This document shows, piece by piece, positions 24,127 through 34,176 of a DNA stretch of 64,000 bases. Made by a program: the position numbers and the translations under genes. This DNA is from Rhizobium sp. Q54 (GTDB taxonomy: Bacteria > Pseudomonadota > Alphaproteobacteria > Rhizobiales > Xanthobacteraceae): positions 34,188 to 98,187 of the forward strand of contig CAMAWF010000004.1 in assembly GCA_945861895.1 (NCBI GenBank). Direction: 5' to 3'. The stretch's first letter is position 1. Every line of letters begins with the position of its first letter. Below the pieces are notes generated by a model that saw only the letters and a list, made by a program, of their open reading frames with translations, did not search any database and had not been told where the DNA came from.

Positions 24127-25821
24127 TCAGGCTGCACCGAAGCGCTTGCGCGCCGAAATATAGCGGCGCGCGGCGCCATCCATGTTTTCCTCGACGCCGG
24201 CCGCCGCTATCGGGTCGATCGCCTCTACCAATTGCAGAAAGGCGCTGCCCGGCAGCGGCGGGGCGAAGACGTAGCCCTGCGCCTGCCGGATGCCGAGTTC
24301 GCGCAGGTGCACCACCTGCTCGAAGTTCTCCACCCCCTCCGCGATGATATCCATGCGCATGTTGTGGGCGAGGTCAACCAGCGTCTCGACGATGGTGGTG
24401 GAATTCCGGTCGGTGCCGATGGCGTCGACGAACATCTTGTCGATCTTGATGATATCGACGCCGAGTTTGAGCATATAGGAAAGCCCGCTGTGGCCGGTGC
24501 CGACATCGTCGATGGCGATGCGCACGCCCAGCCCTTGCAGCGCGGCGATGATACGCCGCGTCTCGGTGAGGTTCTCGATCGGATCGCGCTCGGTCACCTC
24601 CAGCACGACTTGCGAAAGCGCGATGGGCGAACCCGTGAACATGTCGCGCACTTCCTTGACGATGGATTCGCTCTTGAACAATTGTCCGGCAAAATTGAAG
24701 CTGATCTTGAGCGCCGGGCGCTGTCCGATCGCCGCACCGGCTTCTTCGCAGACGCGCCGCATCAGATCGCGGGTGAGCGCCAGGATAAGGCCGCTCGATT
24801 CCGCCAGCGGAATAAAGATGCCGGGCATCACCAGCGTGCCGTCCGGCTTGCGCCAGCGCACCAGCACCTCGGCGCCGCGCAACTGGCCGGAGCGGATATC
24901 GACGATCGGCTGGTAGTACGGCACGAATTCGCCGGCCTCCAGCGCCCGCTCCAGATCGGCGACCGGATTGCCGGGCTGGCGCTTGGGGATGAGCGCGGCG
25001 AAAGCGATCAGAATTACGGCGATTACGGCCGGGACGAACAGACTGAGCTTGTTGAGATCGCCATGACTGGCGGCAAAAAGCGCCCGCGGCATCGCCACCA
25101 TCACGGTAAAACCAAAGCGCTCCGACTTCAGCCGCGCGGCGAAGGAGGGACCGTGGCTATCGGCCTCGGCCTGGGTCGGCACGCCGGATTCGCCGATCAG
25201 CGCGCCCGCGGATGTGGTGACGGAACTGTAGGCGCTAAACGGCCCGCCCTGGGTCGAGACCTGGGGCAGGAACAGGTCGGACGGTATCAGCGCCGCCACT
25301 CCGGCCGCGCCCAAGCCGGACGGACGGCGCAGCCGCACCACGCGCTCCGGGCGCTGGCCGAGCTGGATGATGTCGAGCGAATAGCCGGGGGCGCCGGTAA
25401 GCTTCTCGGTCGAAAGAACTTTGCGCTGGCCGAGCGGCAGCCCGAGATGGGTGCATTGCGTCTGCCCATCGGGGCCGACTACCGCCACTTCCTTGATCGG
25501 CGCCATGGCGAACGCGGCCTGCCGCATGGCATCGATGGAAGTGTTGCGGCAGGAATCGACCCCACGGGTTGCAAGGTTATCGAGCATCGTGACGACCCGC
25601 CCGATGCGGTTCTCGCCCAGCGTCAACACGCGCCGGGCCGACAGGTTGACGTCCTCCTGCCCCTGCCGTTCGACCAGACCGGTCAGCCAGAATTCGAACG
25701 CCACCGGCGGCACGCCCGCAAGCACGGCGCCGATGACGACCGCTATCAGGTATTTGTGCCTGAACTGCTTGAACGAACGCACGACCCCTACCCCACACAA
25801 CTCGCCAGCAAAGTGAGCCAT
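24127..25821 (-). CDS. Membrane cyclic-di-GMP phosphodiesterase with CSS sensor domain and EAL domain
   Basis: 564 residues from the ATG at 25821; a GTG at 25782 (just before RSFKQFRHKYL) is an alternative start. One membrane helix near the N-terminus, a periplasmic CSS-type domain (GVDSCRNTSIDAMRQAAF, then TQCTHLG), a second helix (LFVPAVIAVILIAFAALIP) and a C-terminal EAL domain. EAL motifs: EVLVRW (normally EALVRW), FNFAGQ where SxNLS is usual, AIDDVGTGHSGLSY (DDFGTG variant), IKIDKMFV and IIAEGVEN. The metal-binding Glu, Asp and Lys residues appear retained, so activity is plausible. In the CSS family, periplasmic thiol state controls hydrolysis of c-di-GMP. Confidence 0.9.
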   Translation of the reverse strand: MAHFAGELCGVGVVRSFKQFRHKYLIAVVIGAVLAGVPPVAFEFWLTGLVERQGQEDVNLSARRVLTLGENRIGRVVTMLDNLATRGVDSCRNTSIDAMRQAAFAMAPIKEVAVVGPDGQTQCTHLGLPLGQRKVLSTEKLTGAPGYSLDIIQLGQRPERVVRLRRPSGLGAAGVAALIPSDLFLPQVSTQGGPFSAYSSVTTSAGALIGESGVPTQAEADSHGPSFAARLKSERFGFTVMVAMPRALFAASHGDLNKLSLFVPAVIAVILIAFAALIPKRQPGNPVADLERALEAGEFVPYYQPIVDIRSGQLRGAEVLVRWRKPDGTLVMPGIFIPLAESSGLILALTRDLMRRVCEEAGAAIGQRPALKISFNFAGQLFKSESIVKEVRDMFTGSPIALSQVVLEVTERDPIENLTETRRIIAALQGLGVRIAIDDVGTGHSGLSYMLKLGVDIIKIDKMFVDAIGTDRNSTTIVETLVDLAHNMRMDIIAEGVENFEQVVHLRELGIRQAQGYVFAPPLPGSAFLQLVEAIDPIAAAGVEENMDGAARRYISARKRFGAA

Positions 25822-26016
25822 ATGCCGTAAAGGCGGGCTTAAGCTTAAGGCTGCGGTAATTCCGAAACCCGCCCGCGGCCCTGCCCGGGCGCGCGGATGG
25901 TTAGCAAGCAGTAAACGCAAGGCCCGCCGACCGCCTTTCGCCGCACGCCGCAATGCCCCGGAAACGGATATGCTGGGTCCGGCCCGTCAACGGGTCATAC
26001 GAGGTGGGAGGGGCAA

Positions 26017-26865
26017 TTGCGTTTTCGACACGGTCTCATTCTGGCCCTTAGCCTGCTGGCGGCCGCCTGGGGCGGCAATGCGCGCGCGCAGGAGCCGCTC
26101 GAAATTTTCGACGCCCACCTGCACTACAATCAGGAGCCGAACCCGTTCTATCAGCTCGACCAGGTGCTGGAGATTTTCAAACGCAATCGCGTCATCGGCA
26201 TCGTGGCGACCAGCCGGCCGAACAAGGGCACCCATCAGCTCGTCGACTCCAAGGCGCCCGGCCTCCTGGTCGTACCGTTCATTCGCCCCTATCGTGTGCG
26301 CAGCGACATCCAGACCTGGTTTAGCGATCCCGCGATCTACGAGCTGGTGAAGTCCGAATATGAGCGCGGCTATTACCGCGGCATCGGCGAATTCCACATC
26401 TACGGCAAATCGGCGGCGAGCGAATGGGTCAAGAAGATCGTCGACTTCGCGGTCGAGCGCGATCTTTATCTGCATGCGCATTGCGACGAAGAGGCGCTGC
26501 TCATCCTGTTCGGTCATAACCCCAAAGCGCGGATCATCTGGGCGCATACCGGCTTCTCGACGCCGCCGCAGCGCGTGGCGCAACTGCTCGAACAACATCC
26601 CGGCGCGCTGTGGGGCGAGCTCTCCTACCGCAGCGGCATCACCGACGGCTCCGGAAAACTGACGGCGGAATGGAAGGCGCTGTTTGCGCGTCACGCGGAC
26701 CGCTTCCTGCTCGGCTCCGACACCTGGATCAACGAGCGCTGGTTCGCCTATGACGGCATCATGAACGAATATCGCGCCTGGCTCGCGCAATTGCCGCCGG
26801 AGCAAGCGAAAAACATCGCGCACGGCAACGCGCGGCGGCTGTTCGCCGCCCGCCCGCGGGGATGA
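26017..26865 (+). CDS. Exported amidohydrolase-superfamily protein
   Basis: 282 residues. The start is a TTG at 26017: GGGAGG lies just upstream at 26006-26012 and the frame opens a signal peptide (MRFRHGLILALSLLAAAWGG when read as Met, then NARAQ). The body is a TIM-barrel amidohydrolase: FDAHLHYNQEPNPF (metal-binding His pair), YLHAHCDEEAL, IIWAHTGFSTPPQRVAQLLE and FLLGSDTWINERW. Related proteins hydrolyse or decarboxylate small cyclic substrates; the target is unknown and periplasmic location is unusual for the group. Confidence 0.82.
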   Translation: MRFRHGLILALSLLAAAWGGNARAQEPLEIFDAHLHYNQEPNPFYQLDQVLEIFKRNRVIGIVATSRPNKGTHQLVDSKAPGLLVVPFIRPYRVRSDIQTWFSDPAIYELVKSEYERGYYRGIGEFHIYGKSAASEWVKKIVDFAVERDLYLHAHCDEEALLILFGHNPKARIIWAHTGFSTPPQRVAQLLEQHPGALWGELSYRSGITDGSGKLTAEWKALFARHADRFLLGSDTWINERWFAYDGIMNEYRAWLAQLPPEQAKNIAHGNARRLFAARPRG

Positions 26866-26967
26866 TGGTGGTTCAGTTTTTTGTGTCGTGACGGCGGCGC
26901 AGCCATCGGCTAACCGTTGGCATCTGTTTCTTGTAAAATTCGCGATCAGCCGCATGGGAGGACAACA

Positions 26968-27648
26968 ATGAAATTGTACATGCACCCCGTTTCGATGACG
27001 ACCCGGCCGGTTCGCCTGTTCATCGCCGAGAATAAAATCCCGATGGAGGAAGAGCTGATCGACCTGATGACCGGCGCGCATCTCCAGCCGCCTTATTCAA
27101 CCATCAATCCGAACTGCCTGGTGCCGATGATCGAGGATGGCGATTTCCGCCTGACCGAAAGCTCCGCGATCCTGAAATACCTCGCCGACAAGATCGGCTC
27201 GCCGGCCTATCCGAAGGACCTGAAAGAGCGCGCCAGGGTCAACGAGATGATGGATTGGATCAACACCAACTTCTATCGCGAATGGGGCTACGGGCTTTGC
27301 TATCCGCAACTGTTCCCGCATCTCAAGCGGCGCAGCGACGAGGCGCAGGCTTCCACACTCGATTGGGGAAAGGAGAACGCGACAAAGTGGCTGAAAATCC
27401 TCAATGACCATTGGATCGGGCCGAAGAAGCAATATCTCTGCGGCGACCGGATCACCATCGCCGACTATTTCGGCGCCGGCATCGTGACGCTCGGCGAAGT
27501 CATCCGGGTCGATTTCTCCGCCTATCCGAACGTCAAGCGCTGGCTCGACAACATGAAGAAATTGCCAAGCTGGCCGAAGATCAACGAGGCGTTCTACGGA
27601 TTGGTCGAGGCGGTGAAAGCCCAGAAGTTCGTCACCATCGCCGGCTGA
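26968..27648 (+). CDS. Glutathione S-transferase family protein
   Basis: 226 residues from the ATG at 26968, with GGGAGG 9 nt upstream. N-terminal thioredoxin-like domain ([40 protein letters not shown] with the glutathione-contacting ES pair) and an all-helical C-terminal domain. The theta-like arrangement suggests glutathione conjugation or transfer; the substrate is not evident. A pirin gene follows after 28 nt, so the two may be co-transcribed. Confidence 0.92.
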   Translation: MKLYMHPVSMTTRPVRLFIAENKIPMEEELIDLMTGAHLQPPYSTINPNCLVPMIEDGDFRLTESSAILKYLADKIGSPAYPKDLKERARVNEMMDWINTNFYREWGYGLCYPQLFPHLKRRSDEAQASTLDWGKENATKWLKILNDHWIGPKKQYLCGDRITIADYFGAGIVTLGEVIRVDFSAYPNVKRWLDNMKKLPSWPKINEAFYGLVEAVKAQKFVTIAG

Positions 27649-27676
27649 ACGGCCGCGCGGCGGCAGGGAGCGTCCC

Positions 27677-28597
27677 ATGAGTTTCTTCCCCGGCAAGGAT
27701 CCCGCCGCCGGCGACGCTTTTCAATGCGACGCCATCGCGCAGGTGATCGTGCCGCGCACGGTCGATCTCGGCGACTTCGCCGTGCGCCGCGCGCTGCCTT
27801 CAGCGCAAACGCGCATGGTCGGGCCATTCATCTTCTTTGACCATTTCGGGCCGGCGGAATTTCGCGCCGGCAATGGCCTCGACGTGCGCCCGCATCCGCA
27901 TATCGGGCTCGCCACTGTCACTTATCTCTTTGACGGAGAAATCATGCACCGCGACAGTCTCGGCACCGCGGCGCCGATCCGGCCGGGCGAGGTGAACTGG
28001 ATGACCGCAGGAAGGGGCATCGTGCATTCCGAACGCACGCGGCCGGAACGGCGCGTCGACGGCGAACCGATCCACGGGTTGCAGATGTGGGTCGCGCTGC
28101 CCGGCGCAAAGGAGGAAATGGAGGCCGGCTTCGCCCATCACGCGACGGCGGAATTTCCGGTGATCGCGGACAAGGGCAAGACCGTGCGCGTGGTGGTCGG
28201 CGCGCTCTATGGCGCCCAATCGCCGGTGCCGACGGAGCACAAAACCCTATTCGGCGATGTGCATCTCAAAGCCGGCACGAGCCTGCCGCTCGATGCCGAT
28301 CACGAAGAGCGCGCGCTCTATGTGATCGACGGCAGCATCGATATTTCCGGCGACCGCTTCGAAGCCGGACGCCTGCTGGTGTTCCGCCCCAGCGACACCG
28401 TCACCATCGCCGCTGCGACCGATGCGCACTTCGTTATCGTCGGCGGCGCGCCGATGGACGGGCCGCGCCACCTCTGGTGGAACTTCGTCTCATCGCGGAA
28501 AGAACGCATCGAGCAGGCCAAGGCGGAATGGAAAGCCGGACATTTCGGCAAGGTGCCGGGCGACGAGATCGAATTCATCCCGCTGCCGGACAAATAG
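27677..28597 (+). CDS. Pirin family protein
   Basis: 306 residues in two cupin domains. The N-terminal cupin has the metal-binding His set in [15 protein letters not shown] and EIMHRDSLG, followed by [17 protein letters not shown] and GLQMWVALP. The C-terminal pirin domain is complete. Pirins bind iron; some have quercetinase activity and others act as redox-sensitive regulators. Nothing in the context decides which applies here. Confidence 0.93.
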   Translation: MSFFPGKDPAAGDAFQCDAIAQVIVPRTVDLGDFAVRRALPSAQTRMVGPFIFFDHFGPAEFRAGNGLDVRPHPHIGLATVTYLFDGEIMHRDSLGTAAPIRPGEVNWMTAGRGIVHSERTRPERRVDGEPIHGLQMWVALPGAKEEMEAGFAHHATAEFPVIADKGKTVRVVVGALYGAQSPVPTEHKTLFGDVHLKAGTSLPLDADHEERALYVIDGSIDISGDRFEAGRLLVFRPSDTVTIAAATDAHFVIVGGAPMDGPRHLWWNFVSSRKERIEQAKAEWKAGHFGKVPGDEIEFIPLPDK

Positions 28598-28658
28598 GGC
28601 CCGAAGTTTTTATGCCTCGTCATCGTGCTGCGGAACCAGCTTGCCTCGGTCATCTGCG

Positions 28659-29387
28659 ATGACCGCACTTCGGCGTTCGGAGTTGGATTTCTGTCCGGTT
28701 CTCAAAGAGCTTCTGCAAACGCGGCGCGGAATGACGCGCAGCGGGGACTACGCGCATACCGCAAATATCTCCACGCCCAACAACCTCATCACGCTGCGTA
28801 ACCTGCATCTCGCGACCGGCGCCAAGAAAACCATGGAGGTCGGCTTCGGTTGCGCCGGCTCGGGCCTCGTATTCATGCAAACCCACAAGGACCTCGGCAC
28901 GCTTCCACAGAGGCAACACTTGGCCATCGACCCCTATCAGCGCGCGCCGTGGCTCGACCAGATCGGCCTGGTCGCCGTCGAGCACGCCGGGCTGACCGAA
29001 TATCTCGACTTGAGGGAAGAGGTCTCTTCCCTGGTGCTGCCAAATCTTGTGATGGCGAAAGCGCGCTACGACCTGGCCTATATCGACGGCTCGCATTTGT
29101 TCGAGGATGTCTTCGTCGATTTTTATTTTGTGCTGAGGCTGCTCGCGGACCAAGGCATCGTGCTGTTCGACGACTGCGCAAGTCCGCACATTTCGAAGGT
29201 GCTACGCTTCATACGCGCCAATTGCGCGTCGTCGCTGCGTGAGTTCGACCTGACGCCCTATCGGCCGGCCGGCGGAAAATCGCTTAAATACCGGGTGGCG
29301 CGTCTGCTCGGCCGGACGCAGATGGTTGCGTTCCAAAAGATTGGCGAGCCCGACCGCGCCTGGGATTCGCCGTTCCGCAATTTTTAA
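28659..29387 (+). CDS. Class I SAM-dependent methyltransferase (Methyltransf_24-like)
   Basis: 242 residues from the ATG at 28659; the longer frame upstream overlaps the pirin gene in another phase. SAM-binding features: KKTMEVGFGCAGSGLVFM (motif I), HLAIDPYQ (acidic end of strand 2), and DLAYIDGSHLFEDVFVDFYF with IVLFDDCASPH, the pattern of Methyltransf_24 and related sugar or small-molecule O-methyltransferases. The substrate is unknown. It converges on aspS, with 4 nt between their stops. Confidence 0.8.
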   Translation: MTALRRSELDFCPVLKELLQTRRGMTRSGDYAHTANISTPNNLITLRNLHLATGAKKTMEVGFGCAGSGLVFMQTHKDLGTLPQRQHLAIDPYQRAPWLDQIGLVAVEHAGLTEYLDLREEVSSLVLPNLVMAKARYDLAYIDGSHLFEDVFVDFYFVLRLLADQGIVLFDDCASPHISKVLRFIRANCASSLREFDLTPYRPAGGKSLKYRVARLLGRTQMVAFQKIGEPDRAWDSPFRNF

Positions 29388-29391
29388 GTCT

Positions 29392-31188
29392 TTATTTCTG
29401 CGGCAGGTTAAGCCGGATATGCAGCTCGCGCAGTTGCTTCGGCGTTGCCTCCGACGGCGCGCCCATCAATAAATCCTCGGCGCGCTGGTTCATCGGGAAC
29501 AGCACCACTTCGCGCAGATTTTCCTCGCCGCACAGCAGCATGACGATGCGGTCGATGCCGGGCGCGATGCCGCCGTGCGGCGGCGCGCCGTATTGTAGCG
29601 CGCGCAACATGCCGCCGAATTTTTTCTCCAGCACGTCCTCGCCATAGCCGGCAATCGCAAAAGCTTTCTTCATCACCTCCGGGCGATGATTGCGGATGGC
29701 GCCGGAGGACAGCTCCACGCCGTTGCAGACGATGTCGTATTGGATCGCCTTGAGGCCGAGGATTTTGTCCTGGTCGCTTGCGTCAAGCGCGAGGAATTCC
29801 TCCACCGGCAAATTCGGCATGGAAAACGGATTGTGCGAGAAGTCGATCTTCTTGTCTTCTTCGTTCCACTCATACATCGGGAAATCGACAATCCAGCAAA
29901 AATCAAAGCGGTCCTTCTGCACCAGGCCAAGTTCCTCGCCTATTTTCGTGCGCGCGGGGCCGGCGAATTTGACGAATTGCTTCGGCAGCCCGGCGACGAA
30001 GAAACAAGCGTCGCCGACCGCGAGCTTGAGCCGGTCGCGGATCGCGGTGGTGCGCTCCGGCCCGATATTCTTGGCGAGCGGACCGGCGCCGCCCTCTTCG
30101 CCTTCGCGCCAGAAGATGTAGCCGAGGCCGGGCTGGCCTTCCCCTTGCGCCCAGGAATTCATCCGGTCGCAGAACGCGCGGTTGCCGCCCTTGCGAGCCG
30201 GGATCGCCCAGACTTCGACCTTGGGATCGCCCACGATCATGTTGGCGAAAATCTTGAAGCCGGAGCCGCGGAACGATTCAGTGACGTTCGCCATCTCGAT
30301 CGGATTGCGCAGGTCGGGCTTGTCGGTGCCGTATTTGCGCAGCGCATCGGCGTACGGAATCATCGGGAATTTCTTCGTCACCGGCTTATCCCCGGAGAAT
30401 TCCTCGAACACCCCGCGCATCACCGGCTCGACCGCGTCGAACACATCCTGCTGGGTCACGAAGCTCATCTCGATGTCGAGCTGGTAGAATTCGCCGGGCG
30501 AGCGGTCGGCGCGCGCGTCTTCGTCGCGGAAGCACGGCGCGATCTGGAAATAGCGGTCGAAGCCGGCGACCATGATGAGCTGCTTGAACTGCTGCGGCGC
30601 CTGCGGCAGCGCGTAGAATTTTCCGGGATGGATACGCGAGGGCACCAGATAATCGCGCGCACCTTCAGGCGAGGATGCGGTCAGGATCGGCGTCTGGAAT
30701 TCGAAAAAGCCGCCGTCCTTCATGCGGCGGCGGATGGAATCGATAATCGCGCCGCGGTTCATGATGTTTGCGTGCAGCCGCTCGCGTCGCAGATCGAGGA
30801 AGCGGTATTGCAGCCGGGTTTCTTCCGGATATTCCTGATCGCCGAACACCGGCAGCGGCAGTTCCGCCGCCGCTCCCAGCACTTCGATCTCGGAAATGAA
30901 GACTTCGACCAGGCCGGTCGGCAGTTCCGGGTTCTCGGTGCCGGCGGGGCGCTTGCGCAGCTTGCCGTCGATCTTCACCACCCATTCCGCGCGCAGCTTC
31001 TCCGCCAGCTTGAACGCCGGGCTGTCGGGATCGGCCACGCATTGCGTGAGGCCGTAATGATCGCGCAGGTCGATGAACAGCAGACCGCCGTGGTCGCGGA
31101 TGCGGTGACACCAGCCGGCGACGCGCACGTCCTTGCCGATATCGCCTTCGCGAAGCGCGCCGCAGGTGTGGGAACGGTAGCGATGCAT
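29392..31188 (-). CDS. aspS: Aspartyl-tRNA synthetase
   Basis: 598 residues from the ATG at 31188 ([20 protein letters not shown]), the full bacterial type with an N-terminal OB fold ([20 protein letters not shown]), class II motifs ([33 protein letters not shown] as motif 3) and the bacterial GAD insertion. It charges tRNA-Asp, possibly tRNA-Asn as well if this is the non-discriminating form. It is divergent from the TPP-enzyme gene. Confidence 0.97.
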   Translation of the reverse strand: MHRYRSHTCGALREGDIGKDVRVAGWCHRIRDHGGLLFIDLRDHYGLTQCVADPDSPAFKLAEKLRAEWVVKIDGKLRKRPAGTENPELPTGLVEVFISEIEVLGAAAELPLPVFGDQEYPEETRLQYRFLDLRRERLHANIMNRGAIIDSIRRRMKDGGFFEFQTPILTASSPEGARDYLVPSRIHPGKFYALPQAPQQFKQLIMVAGFDRYFQIAPCFRDEDARADRSPGEFYQLDIEMSFVTQQDVFDAVEPVMRGVFEEFSGDKPVTKKFPMIPYADALRKYGTDKPDLRNPIEMANVTESFRGSGFKIFANMIVGDPKVEVWAIPARKGGNRAFCDRMNSWAQGEGQPGLGYIFWREGEEGGAGPLAKNIGPERTTAIRDRLKLAVGDACFFVAGLPKQFVKFAGPARTKIGEELGLVQKDRFDFCWIVDFPMYEWNEEDKKIDFSHNPFSMPNLPVEEFLALDASDQDKILGLKAIQYDIVCNGVELSSGAIRNHRPEVMKKAFAIAGYGEDVLEKKFGGMLRALQYGAPPHGGIAPGIDRIVMLLCGEENLREVVLFPMNQRAEDLLMGAPSEATPKQLRELHIRLNLPQK

Positions 31189-31277
31189 GGTTGATTCTGC
31201 GGATCGAGGAAGGCGGGCGGAGGAAGGAAAGCGCATGAGGGGTCGGCTTTGTCAAGGCAAGCGCCGGCCTCGACACG

Positions 31278-32978
31278 ATGCGCGCGATCTGCAAACTCGA
31301 GGCCGCAATGGCAAAGCGAAAAACCAGCAGGACGGCCAAAGCTGCCCCCATGCAGCCGATGACCGCCGCCGAGGCGACGGTGGCGGCGCTTAAGGCCCAT
31401 GGCATCGACACGCTCTACGCGCTGCCGGGCATCCACAACGATCATTTCTTCGACGCCGTGCAGCGCGCTGGCGACGCAATGCGCACGGTGCACACCCGCC
31501 ACGAGCAGGGCGCGGCCTATATGGCGCTGGGCGCCGCGCTCGCGACCGGCAGGCCGCAGATTTACGCCGTCGTGCCCGGCCCGGGGTTGCTGAATTCCGG
31601 CGCGGCGCTGCTCACCGCCTATGGCATGAATGCAGCCGTCCTGGCGATCATCGGACAAATCCCGCATGCCGCGATCGGGCGCGGCTTCGGGTATCTGCAT
31701 GAAATCCGCGACCAGGCCGGGATCATTTCGCGCCTCGTCGATCACAGCGCGCGCATCGATGCGCCGGGCGAGGCCCCTGCCCGCGTCGCAGCCGCGATGC
31801 GCGCGATGGCGAGCGGACGCCGCGGCCCGGCCGCGCTCGAATGCGCCATGGACATGTGGGGCCGCAGCGCGCCGGTTGGGCCCATCGGGAAACCTGCGCC
31901 GCCGCGTGAACCGAAAATCGACGAGGATGCCCTACGCGCGGCCGCCAAATTGCTCGGCGGCGCCAAGCGTGTGCTCATTGTGGCCGGCGGCGGCGCGCAG
32001 GACGCCTCCCCCGAAGTCACGCAGCTTTCAGCCTTGCTGCAAGCGCCCGTGCTCGCCTACCGGCGCGGGCGCGGCGTGCTCGACAGCCGCGATCCGCTCA
32101 GCGTGACGCTGCCGATCGGACGCGATCTTTGGGCCGAGGCCGACGCCGTGCTCGCCGTCGGCACGCGGCTGTTGATGCCGCAGCGCGAATGGGGCACCGA
32201 CAAGGCCTTGAAGATCGTACGCGTCGATTCCGACAAACACGAGCCGGCGCGGCTGCAAAAGCCGAAAGTGGCGCTAATCGGCGATGCCGCGCAGATCCTC
32301 CGCCGCCTCATCGACGCGCTGCCGAAATACAATCTCCGCCGCGCCTCGCGCAAAGCGGAATTGCAGGAGCGCCAGGCGAAGCTGCGCAAGCGCCTGGAAA
32401 AGCTCAGCCCTCAGATGGGATTCCTCGACGCCATCCGCGCCGAATTGCCGGTGGACGGAATCTACGTCGATGAGGTGACGCAGATCGGCTTTGCCGCGCG
32501 GCTGGCGCTGCCGGTTTACAAGCCGCGCACATTTCTCTCGCCCGGCTATCAGGACAATCTCGGCTGGGGCTTTGCCACCGGGCTCGGCGCGCAGGATGCA
32601 CGCCGCGACGTACCCGTGCTTTCGATCAACGGCGACGGCGGATTTCTTTACACCGCCAATGAACTCGCGACCGCCATGCGGCACCGAATCCCGCTCGTCT
32701 CCGTGGTGTTCGCGGACGGCGCTTTCGGCAATGTGCGGCGCATCCAGCAGGAGCATTACGGCAACCGGCTGATCGCCTGCGACCTCGCCAATCCGGATTT
32801 CGTCAAATACGCGGAAAGCTTCGGCGCCACCGGCCTGCGCGCGCGCGATCCGGCCGAGTTGCGTTCCGCGCTCAAACAGGCCTTCGCGCGGCGGGAACCC
32901 GCCGTGATCGAGGTTCCGGTCGGCCCCATGCCGAGCCCCTGGGAATTCATCCACATGCCGAAGGTGCGCGGTGCTTAA
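31278..32978 (+). CDS. Thiamine-pyrophosphate enzyme of the acetolactate synthase/benzoylformate decarboxylase type
   Basis: 566 residues from 31278; an ATG at 31308 is also possible. N-terminal PYR domain with the activating glutamate in HTRHEQGAAYMALG, a central domain and a C-terminal PP domain with NGDGGFLYTANELATA and the ADGAFGNV end of the TPP/Mg motif. Similarity is to large-subunit acetolactate synthase-like proteins, but no IlvN partner is nearby and the catalytic specificity (decarboxylase, ligase or other) cannot be read. The aspS-TPP-enzyme-rnd order may be local. Confidence 0.88.
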   Translation: MRAICKLEAAMAKRKTSRTAKAAPMQPMTAAEATVAALKAHGIDTLYALPGIHNDHFFDAVQRAGDAMRTVHTRHEQGAAYMALGAALATGRPQIYAVVPGPGLLNSGAALLTAYGMNAAVLAIIGQIPHAAIGRGFGYLHEIRDQAGIISRLVDHSARIDAPGEAPARVAAAMRAMASGRRGPAALECAMDMWGRSAPVGPIGKPAPPREPKIDEDALRAAAKLLGGAKRVLIVAGGGAQDASPEVTQLSALLQAPVLAYRRGRGVLDSRDPLSVTLPIGRDLWAEADAVLAVGTRLLMPQREWGTDKALKIVRVDSDKHEPARLQKPKVALIGDAAQILRRLIDALPKYNLRRASRKAELQERQAKLRKRLEKLSPQMGFLDAIRAELPVDGIYVDEVTQIGFAARLALPVYKPRTFLSPGYQDNLGWGFATGLGAQDARRDVPVLSINGDGGFLYTANELATAMRHRIPLVSVVFADGAFGNVRRIQQEHYGNRLIACDLANPDFVKYAESFGATGLRARDPAELRSALKQAFARREPAVIEVPVGPMPSPWEFIHMPKVRGA

Positions 32979-33025
32979 AGCCGGTTGCCACCGCGACCCT
33001 GGTTTAGGTTAGGCTCCCCGCGCCC

Positions 33026-34174
33026 ATGGGACCCATCACCACCAGCAAGGAACTCGCGGATACCTGCGCGCGCATGGCGCAGCATCCTTTCGTCACCGTC
33101 GATACCGAGTTCCTGCGCGAGACCACTTATTATCCGTTGCTGTGCGTGGCGCAGATGGCGAGCCCGCAGGAAGCCGTGGTGCTGGATGCGCTCGCCGAGG
33201 GCATCGATCTTGCGCCCTTCTTTGCGCTGATGACCGACGAGAAGGTGGTCAAGGTTTTTCACGCAGCGCGCCAGGACCTGGAAATCGTCTGGAACATGGC
33301 CGGCGTCATCCCGCATCCGATTTTCGATACGCAAGTGGCGGCCATGGTGCTCGGCTATGGCGACTCGATCTCCTACGACCAGCTGGTGCAGCGCATCACC
33401 GGCGACAATCTCGACAAATCCAATCGCTTCACCGACTGGACGCGCCGCCCGCTAAGCGAAGCGCAACTGACCTACGCGATCTCCGACGTGACGCATCTGC
33501 GCGATGTCTATCTTGCGCTCTCCGCCGATCTGGCCAAACGCGGGCGCACCGAATGGGTGGAAGCCGAGATGAATGTTCTCATCTCGCCCGAGACCTACCG
33601 CATGGACCCGGAAAAAGCCTGGGAGCGGCTCAAGACCCGCGTGCGCAAGCCGAAGGAACTGGCCGTGCTGATCGAGGTCGCGGCCTGGCGCGAACGCGAG
33701 GCGCAGACGCGCGACGTGCCGCGCGGCCGCGTGCTCAAGGACGATGTCATCGGCGACGTCGCCGTGCAGGCGCCGGCCACGATCGAGCGGCTCGCGCAAT
33801 TGCGCTCGCTGCCGAAGGGCTTCGAGCGTTCGCGCTGGGGCGAGGCAATCCTGGAGGCGGTCAAGCGCGGACTGGCGCGCGATCCGCAATCGCTGCCGCG
33901 GCTCGACCGCTTTAAGCCTGCGCAAAACGGCGCGGCCACCGTCGAGCTGCTCAAGGTGCTGCTGCGCATGACCGCGGAGCGCCACGGCGTCGCCGCCAAG
34001 GTGATCGCCACCGTCGACGATCTCGACCGCATCGCAGCGGACGACGAAGCCGACGTGCCGGCGCTCAAAGGCTGGCGGCGCGAATTGTTCGGCGAGAAGG
34101 CGCTTGCGCTCAAACGCGGGCAACTGGCGCTGGCGGTGGAAAAAGGCCGCGTGGTGCCGGTGGAGCGGCCGTAA
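33026..34174 (+). CDS. rnd: Ribonuclease D
   Basis: 382 residues. DEDDy exonuclease motifs: [17 protein letters not shown] (Exo I), HAARQDLEI (Exo II) and YAISDVTHL (Exo III with Tyr). HRDC domains fill the C-terminal half. It trims the 3' ends of tRNA precursors and other stable RNAs. Converges on ppx, 2 nt between stops. Confidence 0.96.
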   Translation: MGPITTSKELADTCARMAQHPFVTVDTEFLRETTYYPLLCVAQMASPQEAVVLDALAEGIDLAPFFALMTDEKVVKVFHAARQDLEIVWNMAGVIPHPIFDTQVAAMVLGYGDSISYDQLVQRITGDNLDKSNRFTDWTRRPLSEAQLTYAISDVTHLRDVYLALSADLAKRGRTEWVEAEMNVLISPETYRMDPEKAWERLKTRVRKPKELAVLIEVAAWREREAQTRDVPRGRVLKDDVIGDVAVQAPATIERLAQLRSLPKGFERSRWGEAILEAVKRGLARDPQSLPRLDRFKPAQNGAATVELLKVLLRMTAERHGVAAKVIATVDDLDRIAADDEADVPALKGWRRELFGEKALALKRGQLALAVEKGRVVPVERP

Positions 34175-34176
34175 AA

